From positions 1 through 9,973 of the forward strand of contig JASIJX010000274.1 of assembly GCA_030049955.1 (NCBI GenBank): 9,973 nt of DNA, in the 5' to 3' direction. This document shows, in pieces, positions 5,819 through 9,973 of this stretch (its first letter is position 1; every line of letters starts with the position of its first letter). Below the pieces are notes generated by a model, which ran no database searches, was not told the DNA's origin, and worked only from the letters and a program-made list of their open reading frames with translations. The position numbers were made by a program, and so were the translations under genes. The DNA is from Acidobacteriaceae bacterium. Its GTDB lineage: Bacteria > Acidobacteriota > Terriglobia > Terriglobales > Acidobacteriaceae.

Positions 5819-6949
5819 ATGAAAGCGGAGCCAAAACGGCTCAATTTTTCGCCTTACTTAAGCCGGGAGCCGGTGACTCTGGCGCTTTTGACCGGCGTTG
5901 CCGTGCTCTTTTTCCTCGCGGTGAGCGCGCTGGCGCGACTCTACGACGCACAACGTCAACACCTGGCGGAAAACCTGGCGGTGCAAGGCGTGGACGACCT
6001 GAACGCACAGCAATATCATGCGGCCGTCGACAACATTCGCACGGCACTCGTGTACGCGCGCGACAATGACGCTTACCAGTTAAGCCTGGCGCAGGCGCTC
6101 ATCGGGCTCAAGCGCTACGACGAGGCGCGGGCATACCTGATCAACCTTTGGGAGCGGGAGCCGGATAACGGCATGGTCAGCCTGGAACTGGCGCGCATTG
6201 CCGTAGTGCAGGGCAAAACGGAGCAGGCGCTGCGCTTTTATCACAACGCAATTTACGCCACATGGAGCGGTGATTCGGATGACGCGCGGCACAAGGCACG
6301 GTGTGAACTGATCTCGTATTTGATGGGCATTAACAAGCGGCCGCAGGCAGAAGCAGAGCTGATCGATCTGGCCGCAAGCGTTGGCGACAATCCGGACGAA
6401 CAGTTGCAACTTGGGCAGATGTTTTCCAGTGTGGGCGACTACCAGCGCGCCTTCGCTGCCTATCGCAAGAGCATTCAACTCAAGCCGCATGACGCCGCGG
6501 CTCTGGCCGGAGCGGGCGAAGCGGCCTTCCAGCTTGCGCAATATCCGGAGGCGGAGCGATATCTCGAGGAAGCGCTGGCGATTGCGCCGGGAGACCAGCG
6601 GGCTGATGACCGGCTCAAGATGACCGAATTTGTGCTGCACTGGGATCCGTTCCGGCCGCAGCTCAAGGAGTCAGAGCGCGACCGGATGGTGCTGGCTGCC
6701 TTTGCCGCAGCGAGCGACCGGCTGGACTCCTGCAAGGCGCCCAACGCGCGGGAAGAAGAATACGCGCAGGACTGGGCCAGGCTCGAGCCGCAGATGCGAG
6801 AGCAGAACCTGCGCGATAATCCCGACCTTGCCCATGCCGCCATGAACCTGGTTTTTACAATTGAGAACGAGACAGCAAGCCACTGCGGCGCGCAGAGCGA
6901 GGCTGACCGCGCTTTGCTGCTGATCGCCAGCTTGCATGAGGAGGACTGA
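5819..6949 (+). CDS. Membrane-anchored tetratricopeptide-repeat protein
   Basis: A 376-residue protein with a short cytoplasmic N-terminus, one membrane segment (about 19-40, VTLALLTGVAVLFFLAVSAL) and a long periplasmic or outward-facing helical part. TPR-like units run from about 45 to 285. The clearest are AQQYHAAVDNIRTALVYARD, LKRYDEARAYLINLWEREPD, QGKTEQALRFYHNAI, VGDYQRAFAAYRKSIQLKPHD and LAQYPEAERYLEEALAIAPGD. TPR arrays bind protein partners; nothing shows which. The C-terminal 90 residues are charged helices without a recognisable domain. I prefer ATG 5819, with GGGAG 5 nt upstream, over GTG 5744, which would begin inside the leader hairpin. The stop overlaps the CLC gene by 14 bp, so the two are probably co-transcribed and translationally coupled. 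Confidence 0.85.
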   Translation: MKAEPKRLNFSPYLSREPVTLALLTGVAVLFFLAVSALARLYDAQRQHLAENLAVQGVDDLNAQQYHAAVDNIRTALVYARDNDAYQLSLAQALIGLKRYDEARAYLINLWEREPDNGMVSLELARIAVVQGKTEQALRFYHNAIYATWSGDSDDARHKARCELISYLMGINKRPQAEAELIDLAASVGDNPDEQLQLGQMFSSVGDYQRAFAAYRKSIQLKPHDAAALAGAGEAAFQLAQYPEAERYLEEALAIAPGDQRADDRLKMTEFVLHWDPFRPQLKESERDRMVLAAFAAASDRLDSCKAPNAREEEYAQDWARLEPQMREQNLRDNPDLAHAAMNLVFTIENETASHCGAQSEADRALLLIASLHEED

Positions 6950-8726
6950 GCTGACCGCGAATTCGCAATTGCAGCAGGTGGCCGCATCCGAAGAGGCGCA
7001 AGCCGAGGCGATTGCGCCGCGCGATGCGTTCACGCCCAGCGCGGTGTGGCGCTCTGTCTTCCGCGAGGACCGTTTCTTCCTCATTCTCTCTGTGTTCATC
7101 GGTGTCTTCTCCGGCCTGTCGGTGGTCTGCTTCCGGTTTGCCATCGACTGGTGCGGCGTGGCGCTGTTGGGTTCGAACCCCGAGCCGTCGAAGCTGCGTC
7201 TGCTGCTGGCGCCCTCGCTCACCGGTCTGGTGATCGCAGCGCTGGTCATCCATTTTTTTCCCAAGGCGCGCGGAAGCGGCGTGAACCAGACCAAGGCCGC
7301 GCTCTACATATACAACGGCTACATTCCGCTGCGCACCGCGGTCGGCAAGTTCATCACGGCGGCACTGGCTATCGGCTCAGGCCAGTCGCTCGGCCCCGAA
7401 GACCCGTCGCTGCAGATTGGCGCGGGTCTTGCTTCAGCCATCGGCCGCCGGCTTCGGCTTTCGCGCGAGCACATGCGGCTGATTGCGCCGGTGGGCGCGG
7501 CGGCTGGCCTTGCGGCTGCATTCAACGCGCCGATCTCCGCGGTGTTGTTTGTCATCGAGGAGGTCATCGGCCGCTGGACGGCGGGCATTCTCGGCTCGGT
7601 GGTGCTGTCGGCGGTTTCGAGCGTGGTAGTGATGCGCTGGTTCCTCGGTTCGGAATCGATGTTCCGCATCCCCCCGGTAGAGATGACGCAACCGGCCGAA
7701 TTGATTGCCTATGCGATTCTCGGGATCATTGGCGGCCTCGCGTCGGTGGCGTTCGCCGGCGGCATCGAGCAGCTGCGTCCGCGCCTTCGCGAAATGAGCC
7801 AGTGGACGCAGTACCTGCAGCCGGCGATCGCAGGATTGCTCATCGGCATCATCGCCATGATGGGCGCGCCGCAGGTGATGGGCGCCGGCTACACCTATAT
7901 TGACGAGGCCATGCACGGGCAGTTCACCTGGCAGTTTCTCGCCATCCTGGCGCTGCTCAAGATCGTGGCCACGCTGCTCTCGTTTGTGAGCGGCACGCCG
8001 GGCGGCATGTTTGCGCCCACGCTGTTCATCGGCGCCATGTTGGGCGCGGCGGTAGGTGGCGCCGAGCACGCGCTCTATCCGCACCTGAGCTGGTCGCCGG
8101 GAACCTTCGCGCTGGTGGGCATGGGCGTGCTGTTTGCCGGCTTCCTGCGCGCGCCCATGACTTCGGTCTTCATGGTGCTTGAGGTCAGCGGTAATTATTC
8201 GATCATTGTGCCGGTGATCGTCGCCAACACCTTCGCGTATGTCATCTCGCGGACGCTTCAGCCCTCTCCAATTTTTGACGTGCTCAGCCGGCAGGACGGC
8301 CTGGAGTTGCCCTCGATGGAGGAGCAGCGCGAGGAGAGCATTCTGCGTGTGGAAGACGCCATGCAGCCGCCGACCGACCCGGTGCTGAACGCCGACGATA
8401 ACCTGGAGCGGGCGCTGCGGCTGAGCGCGCAGGCCAGGCGCGAAGTGCTGCTGGTGCGGCTCAGGCCTTCCGGTTGGAGCAGCATCTCGAAAACCGAGAT
8501 TAAGTCGATGGTGGACGCGGGGCGCGGCACGCAGATGGTGGAATCGGTGCTCACGGCCGATGCTGTGCCCTCGCTGCATCCCGACCTGCCGCTGGAGACG
8601 GCGCTCAGGTACGTGGATCGCTGGCCGGTGGTGCCGGTGGTGCACCGCGCCGATTTGAGCGAGCTCGAAGGCGTGATCACGCAGCGAGATGTCCTGGAGC
8701 GGTACCGGGATTTTGGCGGGGAGTGA
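6936..8726 (+). CDS. CLC-family chloride channel / Cl-/H+ antiporter with C-terminal CBS region
   Basis: A 596-residue protein; residues about 45-450 form the CLC membrane fold and 465-596 a CBS-type cytoplasmic region. The ion-path motifs are GSGVNQ (113-118, equal to GSGIP), GPEDP (153-157, with E155 as the external gating glutamate) and GGMFAP (356-361, equal to GxFxP). FVIEE (205-209) retains the internal proton glutamate at E209, which favours an antiporter over a pure channel. The GPEDP and GSGVNQ variants differ from the common GREGP/GPEGP and GSGIP. Residues 471-596 contain a degenerate first CBS motif and a clearer second one ending in LEGVITQRDVLERY. The ATG at 6936 lies inside the TPR gene without a ribosome site before it. 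GAGGAGG (6938-6944) lies within the ORF and would suit a CTG start at 6951, five codons later. Substrate chloride is inferred; other anions are possible. Confidence 0.95.
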   Translation: MRRTELTANSQLQQVAASEEAQAEAIAPRDAFTPSAVWRSVFREDRFFLILSVFIGVFSGLSVVCFRFAIDWCGVALLGSNPEPSKLRLLLAPSLTGLVIAALVIHFFPKARGSGVNQTKAALYIYNGYIPLRTAVGKFITAALAIGSGQSLGPEDPSLQIGAGLASAIGRRLRLSREHMRLIAPVGAAAGLAAAFNAPISAVLFVIEEVIGRWTAGILGSVVLSAVSSVVVMRWFLGSESMFRIPPVEMTQPAELIAYAILGIIGGLASVAFAGGIEQLRPRLREMSQWTQYLQPAIAGLLIGIIAMMGAPQVMGAGYTYIDEAMHGQFTWQFLAILALLKIVATLLSFVSGTPGGMFAPTLFIGAMLGAAVGGAEHALYPHLSWSPGTFALVGMGVLFAGFLRAPMTSVFMVLEVSGNYSIIVPVIVANTFAYVISRTLQPSPIFDVLSRQDGLELPSMEEQREESILRVEDAMQPPTDPVLNADDNLERALRLSAQARREVLLVRLRPSGWSSISKTEIKSMVDAGRGTQMVESVLTADAVPSLHPDLPLETALRYVDRWPVVPVVHRADLSELEGVITQRDVLERYRDFGGE

Positions 8727-8738
8727 GTCTCGGGGCAG

Positions 8739-8768
8739 TTGCGAGTGGTGTAGCTTTTAGATTACAAT
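8739..8768 (+). promoter_or_regulatory. Candidate promoter of the toxin-antitoxin locus
   Basis: TTGCGA (8739-8744, four of six bases), an 18-bp spacer, and TACAAT (8763-8768, five of six) lie just after the CLC stop codon. They would start transcription about 22 bp before the toxin GTG at 8797. Such loci are normally autoregulated by the antitoxin binding here; I see no strong palindrome, so the operator is not defined. Confidence 0.5.
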
Positions 8769-8796
8769 TTCATTCAGGTCGAGATCGAGCGAACGG

Positions 8797-9097
8797 GTGC
8801 GAGTCCGGCGAACGGAAGAATTCGCGGCATGGCTGAAAGAGCTGCGGGACCGACAGGCGCGCGCAAAGATTCTGGTGCGTATCGACCGTCTGCAAGAAGG
8901 CAATCCAGGAACAGACGCGCAGCGTTGGCGCTGGCGTGATTGAGATGAAGATTGATTTCGGGCCCGGCTACAGGGTTTATTACACCAAGCGCGGCGAGTT
9001 GATGGTGCTATTGCTTTGCGGCGGCGACAAGGGCACGCAGGAAAGGGACATTGCACGCGCCAAGTTGCTTGCGGCGCAATGGCCGGGAACGGAGTAG
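8797..9097 (+). pseudogene. RelE/ParE-superfamily addiction-module killer protein, broken by a one-base frameshift
   Basis: Two adjoining frames together give one family member. Frame one, from GTG 8797, reads MRVRRTEEFAAWLKELRDRQ and on to RIDRLQEGNPG, then goes out of frame and stops at TGA 8941-8943. Frame two, from about 8924, reads VGAGVIEMKIDFGPGYRVYY and continues through LLLCGGDKGTQERDIARAK to TAG 9095-9097. Between G (codon 8908-8910) and V (8924) there are 13 bases where the family has 12, so one extra base sits in 8911-8923. The repaired protein would be about 99 residues, the normal size for the COG3657 / TIGR02683 killer family, whose members are RelE-like and usually act on mRNA during translation. 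A short second ORF from ATG 8945 would cover only the C-terminal half. Either the toxin is inactivated or a base call is wrong; neither frame shows other damage. Confidence 0.85.
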
Positions 9098-9101
9098 GGA
9101 C

Positions 9102-9392
9102 ATGGCGATCTCAATCAAGGATTATGACGCGGCCGAGTTTCTCACGGACGACGAGACCATCGCTGCGTACCTGACGGAAGCGCTGGAATCTGACGATCCT
9201 AAATACCTCGCAAAGGCGCTTGGGGCTGTTGCCCGCGCACGCGGTGGCATGGCGCAGCTTGCTCGTGAAACCGGCATCACTCGCGAATCGCTCTACCGGG
9301 CGCTGAGCGAGGCGGGCAATCCGGAACTGGGAACCGCGCTGAAGGTGATTCATGCGCTCGGCGTGCGCCTGACAGCTTCAATCTCAGCGTGA
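9102..9392 (+). CDS. HigA-like addiction-module antidote, HTH DNA-binding protein
   Basis: A 96-residue protein starting at ATG 9102, four bases after the toxin stop. It matches the COG3636 / TIGR02684 antidote family. The N-terminus (IKDYDAAEFLTDDETIAAYL) and middle (ALESDDPKYLAKALGAVARA) are typical. A helix-turn-helix follows at about 48-72 (GGMAQLARETGITRESLYRA), then NPELGTALKVIHALG. It should neutralise the partner toxin and repress the shared promoter. The order toxin then antitoxin is normal for this family. The reading frame is intact although the toxin's is not. An in-frame upstream start at 9051 would overlap the toxin and extend beyond the family N-terminus, so I reject it. The ribosome site (TAGGGA, 3 nt away) is weak, consistent with translational coupling to the toxin. 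Confidence 0.92.
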   Translation: MAISIKDYDAAEFLTDDETIAAYLTEALESDDPKYLAKALGAVARARGGMAQLARETGITRESLYRALSEAGNPELGTALKVIHALGVRLTASISA

Positions 9393-9497
9393 AGCAATGG
9401 CTGTGCCCTTTTCCGCGGCTTTGCGCAGGCGCTAAAATTATTTCGTAATGTGCGAAGCCTTTTCCCATCCCGTTTCGCCTTTGCTCAAGCGCTTCCG

Positions 9498-9518
9498 CCG
9501 CGGTCGCCACGACCGTGG
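9498..9518 (+). promoter_or_regulatory. Nine-bp hairpin in the aconitase leader
   Basis: CCGCGGTCG, loop CCA, CGACCGTGG pair over nine positions including one G-T pair. It is followed by ACGGTAATCC rather than a T-tract, so it is probably a leader structure and not a terminator. Confidence 0.4.
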
Positions 9519-9612
9519 ACGGTAATCCTTCCCGCTCAGTAATCTATTTCTGAGAGAATCCGTTTCGCACGAGGGCGCCCTGACGCCTCGCGGGCCTGTG
9601 CCTGCGGCCGAA

Positions 9613-9636
9613 TATCCGACCGAGTATCCGATCGAG
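9613..9636 (+). repeat. 12-bp tandem duplication in the aconitase leader
   Basis: TATCCGACCGAG (9613-9624) is followed directly by TATCCGATCGAG (9625-9636), one mismatch. It begins 68 bp before the aconitase start. It could be a paired regulator-binding site, or simply a slippage duplication. Confidence 0.65.
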
Positions 9637-9648
9637 ACCAGAAAAGAA

Positions 9649-9663
9649 TCCGCCGTGGGCGGA
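9649..9663 (+). promoter_or_regulatory. Hairpin next to the aconitase ribosome binding site
   Basis: TCCGCC-GTG-GGCGGA forms a perfect 6-bp stem whose last bases adjoin the purine-rich ribosome site AGAGAGAGG (9663-9671), 9 nt before ATG 9681. An alternative pairing of AATCC (9647-9651) with GGATT (9670-9674) would cover part of that site, so the two structures exclude each other. Whether this is used is unknown. Confidence 0.35.
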
Positions 9664-9680
9664 GAGAGAGGATTTCGAAG

Positions 9681-9973
9681 ATGAACAGCTTTCAAAGCCG
9701 CGCCGTGTTGACCTCCGGCAAGAAGAAGTACACCATTTACCGGCTGCCGGCGCTTGCCAGCCGCGGCTTCAATCTGAGCCGGTTGCCTTTTAGCCTGAAG
9801 ATACTGCTTGAAAACCTGCTGCGCCGCGAAGACGGCGTGAACGTGACGGCTGCCGACATCGAGTTCCTCGCCAAGTGGGACCCGAAGGCCGAGCCCAGCC
9901 GCGAGATCGCCTACATGCCGGCGCGCGTGCTGATGCAGGACTTCACCGGCGTCCCTGCGGTTGTCGATCTGGG
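9681..9973 (+). CDS. acnA: Aconitate hydratase, AcnA/IRP1 type (N-terminal 97 residues)
   Basis: The gene starts at ATG 9681 and runs off the right edge. The visible N-terminus has a [12 protein letters not shown] stretch, then [62 protein letters not shown] closes it. This is the characteristic AcnA/IRP1 start, including the ILLENLLR and [11 protein letters not shown] signatures. Aconitase is a [4Fe-4S] enzyme of the TCA cycle, cytoplasmic, interconverting citrate and isocitrate; the cluster cysteines are beyond the window. A purine-rich ribosome site (9663-9671) supports the start. 2-methylcitrate-type relatives (AcnD) share some of this region, but the motifs fit AcnA best. Confidence 0.95.
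   Translation, partial: MNSFQSRAVLTSGKKKYTIYRLPALASRGFNLSRLPFSLKILLENLLRREDGVNVTAADIEFLAKWDPKAEPSREIAYMPARVLMQDFTGVPAVVDL

Larger units (their letters stand above)
9393..9680 (+). other. Intergenic region and leader of the aconitase gene
   Basis: 288 bp with no convincing ORF; an 85-codon minus-strand ORF here has no family features. Two promoter-like readings exist: TTGCGC (9421-9426), 17 bp, CGTAAT (9444-9449), or a TAAAAT at 9433-9438 lacking a good minus-35. No intrinsic terminator for the toxin-antitoxin locus is visible. Downstream are a strong hairpin (9498-9518), a bulged stem CGAGGGCG with CGCCTCG near 9570-9590, a 12-bp tandem repeat, and a hairpin beside the ribosome site. Confidence 0.5.

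Noticed and set aside
7434..8645. 403-codon ORF on the minus strand
   Set aside because: It is antisense to the CLC gene and its product is His/Arg-rich without any domain, a typical shadow ORF in GC-rich DNA.
8905..8945. Programmed ribosomal frameshift in the toxin gene
   Set aside because: No slippery heptamer or downstream stem is evident, and this family is normally encoded in one frame; a mutation or base-call error is simpler.
9438..9695. 85-codon minus-strand ORF before the aconitase gene
   Set aside because: It overlaps the aconitase leader and start, and shows no domain or ribosome site.

Overview
The window is GC-rich bacterial chromosome. Gene content points to Acidobacteriota, probably class Terriglobia: a TonB-like transducer with no exbBD beside it, a membrane-anchored TPR protein, a CLC channel with a GSGVNQ filter, a DUF6580 protein, a secreted M61 peptidase and an AcnA-type aconitase. 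This placement is an inference from protein character; there is no rRNA or other marker in the window. I see no tRNA, rRNA, insertion sequence, prophage or CRISPR array.

Layout. Positions 1-1321 (minus strand) carry the N-terminal 440 residues of a secreted M61 metallopeptidase that runs off the left edge. Divergent from it at 1419-2504 (plus) is a YdjM/DUF457-type membrane hydrolase, followed at 2718-3257 by a DUF6580 membrane protein. This plus-strand pair converges on a minus-strand VTT/DedA-like membrane protein (3405-4025). The convergence zone has a textbook bidirectional terminator (3275-3305). It is flanked by copies of an 8-bp repeat family that face each other, each lying at the end of its gene. 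From 4384 on all recognised genes are on the plus strand: a TonB C-terminal-domain protein (4384-5505), a 313-bp gap full of hairpins, a single-pass TPR protein (5819-6949), and a CLC chloride channel/transporter with a C-terminal CBS region (6936-8726). The last two overlap by 14 bp.

Then comes a small toxin-antitoxin locus of the RelE/ParE-type killer plus HigA-like antidote kind (8797-9392), toxin first. The toxin reading frame is broken by one extra base near 8911-8923. Its two halves otherwise read as a full-length family member, so this is either a decayed toxin or a base-call error. After a structured 288-bp leader, the window ends inside the start of an aconitase gene (9681 onward).

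Most genes are ordinary housekeeping or membrane functions. The points most worth a second look are the frameshifted toxin beside an intact antitoxin, the double-hairpin leader ahead of the TPR-CLC pair, the facing 8-bp repeats around the terminator, and the translation-start arrangement of the CLC gene. No clearly new multi-gene system is evident.
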